Origin: Chloroflexota bacterium
GTDB taxonomy: Bacteria > Chloroflexota > Limnocylindria > Limnocylindrales > CSP1-4
NCBI GenBank assembly: GCA_017853275.1
Contig: JAFMJV010000006.1
Span: forward strand, 1-64,000
Direction: 5' to 3'
Length of the DNA stretch: 64,000 nt
Shown: piece by piece, positions 49,605 to 57,893 of the stretch
Layout of the letters: each line of letters begins with the position of its first letter
How positions within the stretch are numbered: position 1 is the first letter of the stretch
Notes under the pieces: generated by a model
The model's input: the letters and a program-made list of their open reading frames with translations, nothing else
Database searches by the model: none
Told to the model about the DNA's origin: nothing
Program-made: the position numbers and the translations under genes

Positions 49605-50315
49605 ATGATCCAGGTGCAGGGGCTCGCAGGCCGCGTGGCGGTGGTCACCGGCGGCGGTCGCGGGATCGGCAAGGCGACCGCGGCGGCCCTCGTCGCGAAC
49701 GGCGCCCGGGTGGCGGTCATCGACATCGTCCCGCCCACCACGCCGGACGTCCTCAACCTCACCTGTGACGTCTCGGACCCCGCGCAGGTGGAGGCCGCGA
49801 TCGGGCGCGTGGAGGCGGAGCTCGGGCCGGTCTCCGTGGCCGTGATGGCGGCGGGGATCTTCCCCACCGCGCCGATCGAGGAGACCACGCTCGAGAGCTG
49901 GCAGCGCTGCCTGGACGTGAACCTGACGGGGAGCTTCCTCGTGGCGAAGCGTCTCCTCCCCGCGATGCGCGAGGCAGGTTACGGCCGGCTCATCTTCCTC
50001 GGCTCGTCCGCGGGGAAGGCAGGCGGCGCACGGGCGATGTCCTCGTACGCCGCCTCCAAGGCGGGCGTGATGACGCTCGCCAAGGCGATCGCCAACGAGT
50101 ACGCGAAGACCGGCGTCACCTCGAACGCGCTCGCGCCCACGATGATCGACACGCCGATGATCGACGGCCAGCGTGAGCTCGTCTCCCGGATCCCCGTGGG
50201 CCGGCTCGGCAAGCCGGAGGAGGTGGCGGCGCTCATCTGCTTCCTCGCCTCGGAGGACGCGGGCTACATCACCGGCGAGATCACGGATATCAACGGCGGC
50301 TTCTTCGTCGACTGA
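49605..50315 (+). CDS. Short-chain dehydrogenase/reductase (SDR)
   Basis: A 236-residue classical SDR with TGGGRGIG near residues 13-20, catalytic Ser in FLGSSAGKAGG, YAASK for Tyr/Lys and a typical end DINGGFFVD. It is the first gene of a plus-strand operon reaching 54410. AGGAGGAGG lies upstream of the ATG. The substrate is likely a sugar-derived alcohol. Confidence 0.9.
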   Translation: MIQVQGLAGRVAVVTGGGRGIGKATAAALVANGARVAVIDIVPPTTPDVLNLTCDVSDPAQVEAAIGRVEAELGPVSVAVMAAGIFPTAPIEETTLESWQRCLDVNLTGSFLVAKRLLPAMREAGYGRLIFLGSSAGKAGGARAMSSYAASKAGVMTLAKAIANEYAKTGVTSNALAPTMIDTPMIDGQRELVSRIPVGRLGKPEEVAALICFLASEDAGYITGEITDINGGFFVD

Positions 50316-50330
50316 TCGGGAGGACGGACG

Positions 50331-51098
50331 ATGGGACCGGAGCGCCGGATCGCGGTCGTCACCGGGGCGGCGAGCGGGATCGGCCACGCGACCGCGGCGC
50401 TCCTGCTGGCGCGCGGCCATGCCGTCCTCGCCACGGACCTCGTGGCGGCCGGTCTTGCGCCGCTCGCCGCCGCCGGCGCCCGGACGCTCGCCGCGGACCT
50501 TGCCACGGATGCCGGCCGCGCGGCCGTGGTGGCGGCAGCGGACGCGCTGATCGCCGCGGAGGGCGCGCCGCTCGACTGGCTCGTGAACGCCGCCGGGCTG
50601 ATCGTGCTCAAGCCGATCGGCGAGGTGACGGGGGACGATCTGCGCCATGTCTTCGATGTGAACGTGGGCTCCGCCTTCGTCCTCACCCAGCGGCTCGGCG
50701 AGCGGATGCGCGACGGCGGTGCGATCGTCTCCTTCAGCTCGCCGTCCGCGAAGTTCGTGGCCACCCCGGAGGCCGCCGCCTACGCGCTCACGAAGGCCGC
50801 GGTCTCCCAGGTCACCCGCTCGTTCGCGAAGGCGTACGCGCCGCGCGGCATCCGGGTGAACGCGCTGAGCCCGGGGATCACGGATACGCCGATGCAGGCG
50901 CGCGTCCTGCGCGAGGTCTCCGCGCGCCGGGGGATCCCGGAGGAGCAGCTCGCGGCCGAGCGGCTGGCGAGCGTCCCGATGGGCCGGAGCGCGCCGCCGG
51001 AGGAGATCGCGGGCGTCGTCGCATGGCTCCTCTCGGACGAGGCGGCCTACATGACGGGCCAGGTGGTGAACGTGGATGGCGGGATGGTGATGTGGTGA
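50331..51098 (+). CDS. Short-chain dehydrogenase/reductase (SDR)
   Basis: A 255-residue SDR with TGAASGIG near residues 11-18, Ser in SFSSPSAKF, YALTK for Tyr/Lys and end NVDGGMVMW. It resembles the SDR at 7940 in the long loop before the C-terminal helix (RVLREVSARRGIPEEQLAAERLASVPMGR). GGGAGGACG precedes the start, and its stop overlaps the GTG of the creatininase gene. Confidence 0.9.
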   Translation: MGPERRIAVVTGAASGIGHATAALLLARGHAVLATDLVAAGLAPLAAAGARTLAADLATDAGRAAVVAAADALIAAEGAPLDWLVNAAGLIVLKPIGEVTGDDLRHVFDVNVGSAFVLTQRLGERMRDGGAIVSFSSPSAKFVATPEAAAYALTKAAVSQVTRSFAKAYAPRGIRVNALSPGITDTPMQARVLREVSARRGIPEEQLAAERLASVPMGRSAPPEEIAGVVAWLLSDEAAYMTGQVVNVDGGMVMW

Positions 51099-52210
51099 GC
51101 GACGTGGAGGTCCGGATCGACCGGCTGCGGCCGCGCGAGGTCGCGGAGCGGATGGCGGCAGGGCCCGTGGCCTGGATCCCGCTCGGGGCGGTGGAGTACC
51201 ACGCCGAGCACCTCCCCTTCGGCACGGACGGCTTCACCGCCACGGCCGTGGTGGAGCGGGCGGCACGGATCGCGGGCGGGGTCGTCCTCCCGTGGTCCGC
51301 GCTCACGATCGGCACGCTCGCGCTCCCCTGGAGCCTGCGCTACGACGCGGACCTCGTGGAGCGCGCGCTCCGCTCCACGATCGAGCAGGCGGCGGCCCAC
51401 GGGGCGCGCGTCGTGGTGGTCCATACCGGCCACGGCCCGCTCGACCTCAACCACCTGATCAAGCGCGTCTGCGCGGATACGGAGGCGCGGATCGGCGCGA
51501 CCCCCGGGAACGCGGGCTTCCGCGCCTACGGCCTCTGCTACCTGGAGCTGAACGCGGCGCGCGGGGTCCAGCTGGGGACGGACTGGCCGGTGGCGGTGGA
51601 TCACGGCGCGGTCATGGAGACGAGCTGGACGCTCGCGGTGGCGCCGGAGCTCGTCCGGCTGGAGCGGCTCCCGGAGGACCCGGACGGGACGATGCTCGCG
51701 GTCTACGGCCCGAACCCCCGCACGCGCGCCTCCGCGGAGACGGGCGAGGCGCAGGTCCAGGGGGCGGCGGAGCTCCTCGCCGCGCGCGTCCAGGAGCTCC
51801 TCGCCGGGGGCCGGATCGATCCGCTCGCGGACCTGCGCGGCTTCGTGGCGCGCTACTGGCCGGAGCCGCTGGAGCTGGGTGCGCGCGCGGGGATGGCGGG
51901 GAGCGCCGCGATCACGCTGCGCAACGTGGGACCCGTCTCGCGCTACGTGACCGGGTGCGCCCTGCGCATCGATGGGGTCCCGGTCGATCCGGCGGGGATG
52001 GTCCTCTCCAACCCCACGGTCGGTGAGACCGGGGTCCCCTTCCCGGTGACGACGCTCGGGCCGGAGGCGGGCTTCTACGTGCGCCGGCTCCAGGAGGCCG
52101 AGCTGCGGATCCCGGTGGCGCTCGGGCCAGGGCCGGTCGCGGTGGAGCTGACGCTCGGCCTCGGCGGGGTGACGGAGACGACGCTCCGGGCGACCCTCCG
52201 GCCCGCGTGA
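51095..52210 (+). CDS. Creatininase-family amidohydrolase with extra C-terminal domain
   Basis: A 371-residue protein. Residues 1-250 match the creatininase fold: IPLGAVEYHAEHLPFGTDGFTA (metal Glu, His, Asp), VVVVHTGHGP and DHGAVMETSWTLAVAPELV. Typical members have about 250 residues; here about 110 residues follow, beta-rich (AITLRNVGPVSRYVTGCALRIDGVPVDP, VAVELTLGLGGVTETTLRATL), resembling a small beta-sandwich. The family hydrolyses cyclic or linear amides. GTG start overlaps the SDR stop, and its stop overlaps the deacetylase start (GTGA). Confidence 0.82.
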   Translation: MSDVEVRIDRLRPREVAERMAAGPVAWIPLGAVEYHAEHLPFGTDGFTATAVVERAARIAGGVVLPWSALTIGTLALPWSLRYDADLVERALRSTIEQAAAHGARVVVVHTGHGPLDLNHLIKRVCADTEARIGATPGNAGFRAYGLCYLELNAARGVQLGTDWPVAVDHGAVMETSWTLAVAPELVRLERLPEDPDGTMLAVYGPNPRTRASAETGEAQVQGAAELLAARVQELLAGGRIDPLADLRGFVARYWPEPLELGARAGMAGSAAITLRNVGPVSRYVTGCALRIDGVPVDPAGMVLSNPTVGETGVPFPVTTLGPEAGFYVRRLQEAELRIPVALGPGPVAVELTLGLGGVTETTLRATLRPA

Positions 52211-53355
52211 GGCACGACCTCGTCGTCACCGGCGGGACGGTGATCGACCCCGCATCCGGCCTTCACGGGCCGGCGGATGTCGCGATCGCGGGCGGCCGGA
52301 TCGCGGCGGTGGGGCCGGGGATCGGGACCGCGGATGCGGCGGATGCGATCGATGCCACGGGCTGCCTCGTGGTCCCCGGGCTCGTGGACCTTCACGTCCA
52401 CGTCTACTGGGGCGTGGCCGATCTCTCGATCCGGCCCGGCCCGAACGACCTGGAGCGCGGCGCCACGACGATCGTGGACGCGGGCTCGTCCGGCGCGAAC
52501 ACCTTCCCGGGCTTCCGGCGCTACGTCATCGAGCCGTTCGAGGGACGGATCCTCGCGCTCCTGAACATCAGCGCGATGGGCCAGATCGACCCCTTCCTCG
52601 GCGAGCTCCACGACGCGCGCTACCTGATCGCCGAGCGGGCCGCGGAGGTCGCGCTCGCGCACCCGGACCGGATCGTGGGCTTCAAGGTCCGGCTCACGGA
52701 GACGCTCACCGGCCCGAACGGCCGGATCGCCCTGGAGCGCGCGGTGGAGGCGGGGACGATCGCGAACCTCCCCGTCATGGTCCACGTCGGCGGCTCCACC
52801 ACGACGACGGACGAGATCATGGGGATGCTCCGCCCGGGCGACATCGTCACCCACGCCTTCACGGACCGCCCGAACGGGATCTTCCGCGATGACGGGCGGG
52901 TCCATGACGCGGCGCTGGACGCACGGCGGCGCGGCGTCCGCTTCGACGTGGGCCACGGCGCGGGCTCCTTCCGCTTCCGGCGCGCGGAGGCGGCGCTCGC
53001 GGACGGCTTCCCGCCGGACACGATCAGCTCCGACCTCCACCGCTTCAACGACGAGGGGCCGGTCTTCGACCTCGTCACGACGCTCTCCAAGCTCCTCCAC
53101 CTCGGCCTGCCGCTCGAGACCGTGATCGCGATGGCCACCAAGGCACCCGCCGCCGCGATCGGCCGGAGCGGCGCCTTCGGCACCCTCGCACCGGGGGCGG
53201 AGGCGGACGTCGCGGTGCTCCGGCTCGACGAGGGACCGGTCACCTTCTCCGACGCCTACGGCGACACGATCGAGGGTCGCCGGCGGCTCGTCCCGGTGGT
53301 GACGCTCCGCCAGGGCCGGAGGGTGATCGTGGGCAGCCACGGCAGCGCCCGGTGA
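52207..53355 (+). CDS. Amidohydrolase/deacetylase-family metallohydrolase
   Basis: A 382-residue enzyme of the dihydroorotase/deacetylase branch. It has HDLVVTGGTVIDPASGL at the N-terminus, HxH in GLVDLHVHVYWG, Lys in IVGFKVRLTE (the bridging carboxylated Lys position), VMVHVGG, IVTHAFTDRPNG and the catalytic Asp in TISSDLHRF. Related enzymes act on N-acetyl or cyclic imide substrates. Coupled by four-base overlaps to creatininase upstream and phosphotriesterase-like gene downstream. Confidence 0.85.
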   Translation: MRHDLVVTGGTVIDPASGLHGPADVAIAGGRIAAVGPGIGTADAADAIDATGCLVVPGLVDLHVHVYWGVADLSIRPGPNDLERGATTIVDAGSSGANTFPGFRRYVIEPFEGRILALLNISAMGQIDPFLGELHDARYLIAERAAEVALAHPDRIVGFKVRLTETLTGPNGRIALERAVEAGTIANLPVMVHVGGSTTTTDEIMGMLRPGDIVTHAFTDRPNGIFRDDGRVHDAALDARRRGVRFDVGHGAGSFRFRRAEAALADGFPPDTISSDLHRFNDEGPVFDLVTTLSKLLHLGLPLETVIAMATKAPAAAIGRSGAFGTLAPGAEADVAVLRLDEGPVTFSDAYGDTIEGRRRLVPVVTLRQGRRVIVGSHGSAR

Positions 53356-54410
53356 GCGCACCCGGCGGGATCACCGAGCCGGGGATGGCGCTCACGGTCC
53401 TCGGGCCCGTCCCGGTCTCCTCGCTCGGGATCACGCTCACCCACGAGCACCTCCGGATGGATGCAACGCCGCTGCGCATCCTCCACGGCGCGAGCGGGAC
53501 GGCGAGCGGGCCCTTCGACCTCGCCGCGGCGGCGGAGGCACGCTGGGATCCGGCGAGCCACCCGGACAACTATCGATTCACCCGGGACGATCTCGTGGCG
53601 GACGAGCTGCGCGAGATCGCGGCGCTCGGGGTCGGCTGCGTCGTCGATCTCACGCCGCCCGCGCTCGGCCGCAGCGCCCGCTCGCTCGTCGGCCTCTCCC
53701 AGGCCACGGGGGTCCACGTCGTCATGGGGACGGGGCTCTATCTCGCGGCCACGCACGCGCCGTGGGTCGCGCGGGCGAGCATCGCGGAGATCGCGGATGC
53801 GCTCATCGCCGAGATCCGGGACGGTGAGGCGGAGACGGGCGTCCGGCCGGGGATCATCGGGGAGATCGGGACCTCCGACCCGGTCGATCCGGCGGAGCTG
53901 AAGGTCCTCGATGCCTGCGCGATGGCGGCCTGGCAGACCGGGCTCGCGATCTCCATCCACCTCCACCCGTGGGGCCGGACCGGGCTCACGGTCCTCGACC
54001 GGCTGATCGGCGCCGGGGTCCCGCCGGCGCGGATCGTCCTCGGGCATCTCTCCCCGGCCTGGGACGACGCGCGCTACCTGGGCACGCTCCTCGCGAGCGG
54101 CGTCTTCCTCGGCTTCGACCTCTTCGGCTTCGACCACTCCCTCCTCGGGCCGGGACGATGGCCGCCGGGAGATGCCGCCGTCGCCGGGACGGTCGCCCGG
54201 CTCGTGGCGGAGGGATACGCGGACCGGATCCTCCTCTCCGGGGATGTGGGGGTCCGGACGCGCCTGCGCGCCTACGGCGGCTGGGGATACGGCCACCTCC
54301 TCCGCCATGTCGTCCCGCTCCTCCGCGGGCTCGGCACGTCCGTGGCGGACCTGGAGACGATCCTCGCGGGGAACCCCGCCCGGCTCCTCGCAGTGGGCGG
54401 GCCGGTCTAG
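53352..54410 (+). CDS. Phosphotriesterase-family metal-dependent hydrolase
   Basis: A 352-residue relative of the first gene in the window. Metal HxH in LTHEHLRMD near residues 29-36, bridging residue Glu in IIGEIGTSD, then SIHLHPWG, LGHLSPAWDD and LLSGDVGV (catalytic Asp). As in the first gene, Glu replaces the carboxylated Lys. It probably hydrolyses a lactone or ester made by the operon's other enzymes. GTG start overlaps the deacetylase stop. It is the last gene of the operon and converges on the MFS gene. Confidence 0.86.
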   Translation: MSAPGGITEPGMALTVLGPVPVSSLGITLTHEHLRMDATPLRILHGASGTASGPFDLAAAAEARWDPASHPDNYRFTRDDLVADELREIAALGVGCVVDLTPPALGRSARSLVGLSQATGVHVVMGTGLYLAATHAPWVARASIAEIADALIAEIRDGEAETGVRPGIIGEIGTSDPVDPAELKVLDACAMAAWQTGLAISIHLHPWGRTGLTVLDRLIGAGVPPARIVLGHLSPAWDDARYLGTLLASGVFLGFDLFGFDHSLLGPGRWPPGDAAVAGTVARLVAEGYADRILLSGDVGVRTRLRAYGGWGYGHLLRHVVPLLRGLGTSVADLETILAGNPARLLAVGGPV

Positions 54411-54417
54411 CCGGGGC

Positions 54418-55743
54418 TCAGGCAGCGGCCCCGGCGGGCGGAGCAGACGGCGTGACGGGGCCGGCCGCCCCGGCCCGCACGAAGAGGAGGAGACCGGCGA
54501 TCCCCACCGCCACGCCCACGAGGACCCCCGCCTCGATCCCCACGAGCGAGGCGACCGTGGCGCCGAGGAGCGGGGCGACGATCCCGGCGAGGTTCGTGGC
54601 GGAGGAATCGAGGCCGGAGAAGGTCGCGATCCGGTCGCGCGGGATCCGCCCCATCAGCTCGTCGAAGAGCGCGAGGTCCGCACCGGAGCCGAAGAACGAG
54701 CCGACGATCGAGAGGAGGACGACGAGCTCCAGGCTCCGGGTCGCCACGACGAGCGCGGGGGCGGCCGCCGCGACCGCGAGGGAGACGAGGAGGACGGTCC
54801 GGCCCCCGAGGCGTCGTGCGGCTCGCCGCCACCAGGCATAGCCGATCACCGTCGCGAAGGCGTTGATCATCGCGAGGCTTCCGATCCAGGCGTCCGAGGC
54901 GTCCAGGATCCGGACGTAGAAGAGCGGCAGGAGCGCGGCGACCATGCGCAGGCTGCCGGAGTAGAGCCCCTTGCGGAGGACGAAGCCGAGGAAGGGCCGC
55001 CGGTCCGGCGCAGCCCCCGGGGCCCGTCCGGCGCTCGCCACCCCGGAAGCGGGGGTCCGCGGGGCCGGGGCGGCGAGGACGAGCCGCCCGCACAGCCACC
55101 AGCTCGCGATCCCCGAGATGCCCGCGGCGAGGAAGAGGAGCTGGTAGCCGAGCGGGAAGACGAGGGCGTCGAGGAGGATCCCGGCGAGGCCGGTGAGGAC
55201 CGCGGTGGCGAGACCCATGAGCGCCCAGCGGCGGCCGAGAAGATCGAAGCGCCCGCGGGGGCCGGCCACGCCGTCCATGACGAGCGGGAAGACGACCTGG
55301 GTGAGCGTCTGCGGGACGGTGGCGAGGAGGATGAGGGCGAGGCAGGCGGGGATCACCCAGGCCGGCGCGACGACCGCGATGACGAGCGCGAGCGCCCCGT
55401 AGAACGCGTTCGTGAGGAGGCGTGAGCGCGCCCACCAGGTCACCTTCCGCGCGCTCGGCTCGAGGAGCCGGCCGAAGGGCATGGCGAGGACGAGCCCCCC
55501 GATCGCGGGGAGCGTGGTGATCAGGCTCACCTCGAGCGGCGTCGCCCCGGCCCGGACGAAGAAGACCGGGACGAAGGTCATCGCCGCCACGATCAGCCCG
55601 GAGACGACCGAATCGGCCTGGAGGAGCTCGTAGTTCCTGCGCTCCACGGGGCCCGCCGCCCGGGGTGCCGCGAGGCGGCGCCAGCCACCGGCCGCCCGCC
55701 ACGCGACGCGCGGCAGGCCGTGCCCCGGGCTCCCTCCGTCCAT
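54418..55743 (-). CDS. MFS transporter
   Basis: A 441-residue membrane protein with twelve predicted helices in two halves. The first helices follow DSVVSGLIVAAMTFVPVFFVRAGAT and GGLVLAMPFGRLLEP (the loop 2-3 region); the second half includes VLLSIVGSFFGSGADLALFDELMGRIP. The basic loop PSARKVTWWARSRL matches the family's cytoplasmic loop. Substrate unknown; it may be an exporter or uptake system for a pathway intermediate. It is last in the minus-strand operon, 19 bases after the oxidoreductase. Confidence 0.84.
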   Translation of the reverse strand: MDGGSPGHGLPRVAWRAAGGWRRLAAPRAAGPVERRNYELLQADSVVSGLIVAAMTFVPVFFVRAGATPLEVSLITTLPAIGGLVLAMPFGRLLEPSARKVTWWARSRLLTNAFYGALALVIAVVAPAWVIPACLALILLATVPQTLTQVVFPLVMDGVAGPRGRFDLLGRRWALMGLATAVLTGLAGILLDALVFPLGYQLLFLAAGISGIASWWLCGRLVLAAPAPRTPASGVASAGRAPGAAPDRRPFLGFVLRKGLYSGSLRMVAALLPLFYVRILDASDAWIGSLAMINAFATVIGYAWWRRAARRLGGRTVLLVSLAVAAAAPALVVATRSLELVVLLSIVGSFFGSGADLALFDELMGRIPRDRIATFSGLDSSATNLAGIVAPLLGATVASLVGIEAGVLVGVAVGIAGLLLFVRAGAAGPVTPSAPPAGAAA

Positions 55744-55762
55744 CGCCCGGTCCGGGCTCAGG

Positions 55763-56818
55763 TCAGCGGATGCGGATGATCGTCCCCGTCTGCGCGCTCC
55801 GCTCCATCGCGTCCAGGACGTCCACGACGCGCGCGCCGAGCTCGCCCGGCGAGCGGTTCTCCTGCGTCTTCCCGGCCACGAGGTCGACGAAGCGGTCGAT
55901 CACCGCGGCGAAGGACCACTCGCCGTGGGGGATCTCGCGGATGATGTCCTCGCCGGAGGCCTTGGAGCGGCGGACGGTGTTCCGGTCCATGTCGATCTGG
56001 AGCTGCCCCTCCGAACCGGTGACGGTGAGGACGACCTGGTGGTGGTAGCCGAAGGTCGCGGGCGGGAAGGCGGCCCCGGAGACCGTGCCGGTGATCCCGT
56101 TCTCCAGCTTCAGCGCGATCGCGTCGTGGAGCTCCACCGCCTCGCCGTCGCCATGGTTCGTGAAGGCGGCCACCTGGGTCGGCTTCTCGTCGATGAGGCG
56201 GAAGAGGAGGCCGAGGCCGTGGGTGAGCTGCCCCTGGCCGTAGCCGCCGCCGCTGATCTGCGGGTCACCCCAGGTCTCGGCGCGGGGCGGGGAATCGGTG
56301 GAGGAGCCCGGGTAGGCGCGCCCGGAGGTGAGGAGGTCGCGGACGCCCGAGGCCATCACGCAGGTGACGTGCTCCAGCCGGCCCACGCCGCCATCCTCGC
56401 GCAGGAGCCGGCGCGCGGTCTCCACCGCCTCCGTCTCGTTGTAGCCGTAGCAGACCATGAGGACGAGCCCGCGCTCCCGGGCGAGCGCCTCCAGCGCCCA
56501 CGCGTCCGCGGGATCCTTGACGAAGGGCTTCTCCGCGAGGACGTGGATGCCCGCCTCCAGCGCGGCGCGGATCTGCTCCGCACGCGGCCCCACGGGACCC
56601 GGGATCGAGACCATGTCCGGCTTCGCGGCGATCACCTCGCGCCAGTCCGTGGTGGCCCGGGCGAAGCCGAACTTCGTGCGGGCGAGCTCGAGGAGCTCCG
56701 GGTCGCGGCGGCAGACGATGAGCGGCTCGACGTCGTCCCGGCGGACGAACCAGGGGAGGTGGTGGCCGATCCCCCACGTCCCTGCGCCGATCATCCCGAG
56801 GGTGAGCTTCCGATCCAT
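55763..56818 (-). CDS. Gfo/Idh/MocA-family oxidoreductase
   Basis: A 351-residue dehydrogenase with GMIGAGTWGIGHHLPWF at residues 8-24, the E-K-P motif in LAEKPFVKDPADAW, and SGGGYGQGQLTHGLGLL in the C-terminal domain. It is the close paralogue of 3040-4128, sharing block order and KFGFARATTDW/KFGFQKATTRW. It follows the fuconolactonase-like hydrolase by 32 bases, so it likely takes the product of that hydrolase or precedes it in the pathway. Confidence 0.88.
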   Translation of the reverse strand: MDRKLTLGMIGAGTWGIGHHLPWFVRRDDVEPLIVCRRDPELLELARTKFGFARATTDWREVIAAKPDMVSIPGPVGPRAEQIRAALEAGIHVLAEKPFVKDPADAWALEALARERGLVLMVCYGYNETEAVETARRLLREDGGVGRLEHVTCVMASGVRDLLTSGRAYPGSSTDSPPRAETWGDPQISGGGYGQGQLTHGLGLLFRLIDEKPTQVAAFTNHGDGEAVELHDAIALKLENGITGTVSGAAFPPATFGYHHQVVLTVTGSEGQLQIDMDRNTVRRSKASGEDIIREIPHGEWSFAAVIDRFVDLVAGKTQENRSPGELGARVVDVLDAMERSAQTGTIIRIR

Positions 56819-56850
56819 CCGTGGTCTCCGTGCTGTGGGCTGGGTGGGGT

Positions 56851-57810
56851 TCAGATCCGGTAGAGGCGGCGGGCGTTCCCGGAGAGCATCGCCTCCTGCT
56901 CCGCCCGGGAGAAGCCGGCGCGGGCGATCACCCAGCGCCATGCGTCCACCTGGCGGATGTAGGAGGAGAAGACGAGGTCGACCGGCCAGTTCGTGGCGAA
57001 CATGATCCGATCCGTCCCGAAGGCCTCGATCGCGTGGAGGACCCAGGGGGTGATGGAGTCGACCGTCCAGCCGTGCTCGTACATCCCGAGGCCGCTCACC
57101 TTGCAGGCGACGTTCGGCTCCTTCGCGATCTCCGTCATCTCCGCGCGCCAGTGGGCGAAGTGCTCCGCGTCGCGCCGGATCGGGATCCCGGTATGGCCGA
57201 GGATCATCTGCGTGCCGGGGAAGGCGCGGGCCGCGTCCCGGGCGCCGAGGAGGGCGCCCGGCGAGGCGGTGATCTCGTAGGAGAGGTCGCGCGCGCCGAG
57301 GCCGGTCATCGCCTCCGTGAAGGCCGGGGTCCGCCAGTCGGCCGGGTGCACCCGGGGGCGGAGCCCACGGACGCGGCCGGAGGCGGCGAGGTGGCGATCG
57401 AGCTGCGCGGCCACCCCCGGACGGGTGACGTCGGCGTAGACGACGATCGCGTCCGGCATCCCGACCCGCTCGGCGACCTCCTCGAGCCAGACCGTCTCCT
57501 CGACCGGGTCGTCCGCGCCGCAGTCGGCCTCGATGTGGACGGAGCCCACCACGTTCGCGCCGTAGAACTCCCGGAGGAGGCGCTCCATCGTCCAGTCCTG
57601 GCGGAGGATCTTGTATTCGCCCAGGGTCGCCGTGGCATCCACGACCGGGGCGATCGAGCCGTCCGGCTTCACCTCGTCGCGGATCCAGCGGTAGGGGAAG
57701 CGGGCGAGCTCCCAGATGTGGTGGTGGGCCTCGATGAAGGGGATGGAACGATCGACCTCGCGGGCGATCGCCTCCTCGAGCGCGCGGTCGTCGTCCATCG
57801 TCCGGCTCAT
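56851..57810 (-). CDS. Amidohydrolase 2 family (L-fuconolactonase-like) hydrolase
   Basis: A 319-residue TIM-barrel hydrolase, paralogue of 47624-48493 with about 30 more N-terminal residues. The metal motif is FIEAHHHIWELARF, followed by VHIEADCGADDPVEE, ILGHTGIPI and MFATNWPVDLVFSSY with the catalytic Asp. Probable sugar-lactone hydrolase. GGAGGAGGAGG lies before ATG 57810. It is preceded by the Cys-rich protein gene, the same partner type as near 47624. Confidence 0.87.
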   Translation of the reverse strand: MSRTMDDDRALEEAIAREVDRSIPFIEAHHHIWELARFPYRWIRDEVKPDGSIAPVVDATATLGEYKILRQDWTMERLLREFYGANVVGSVHIEADCGADDPVEETVWLEEVAERVGMPDAIVVYADVTRPGVAAQLDRHLAASGRVRGLRPRVHPADWRTPAFTEAMTGLGARDLSYEITASPGALLGARDAARAFPGTQMILGHTGIPIRRDAEHFAHWRAEMTEIAKEPNVACKVSGLGMYEHGWTVDSITPWVLHAIEAFGTDRIMFATNWPVDLVFSSYIRQVDAWRWVIARAGFSRAEQEAMLSGNARRLYRI

Positions 57811-57893
57811 CTGGGTCCTCCTCCTCCATCCCGGCCCCGCCCGGGGGTCCGCGTCACGGTGCAGTCTGCCCGAGCCGCGGGCGCCGTGCGGGC

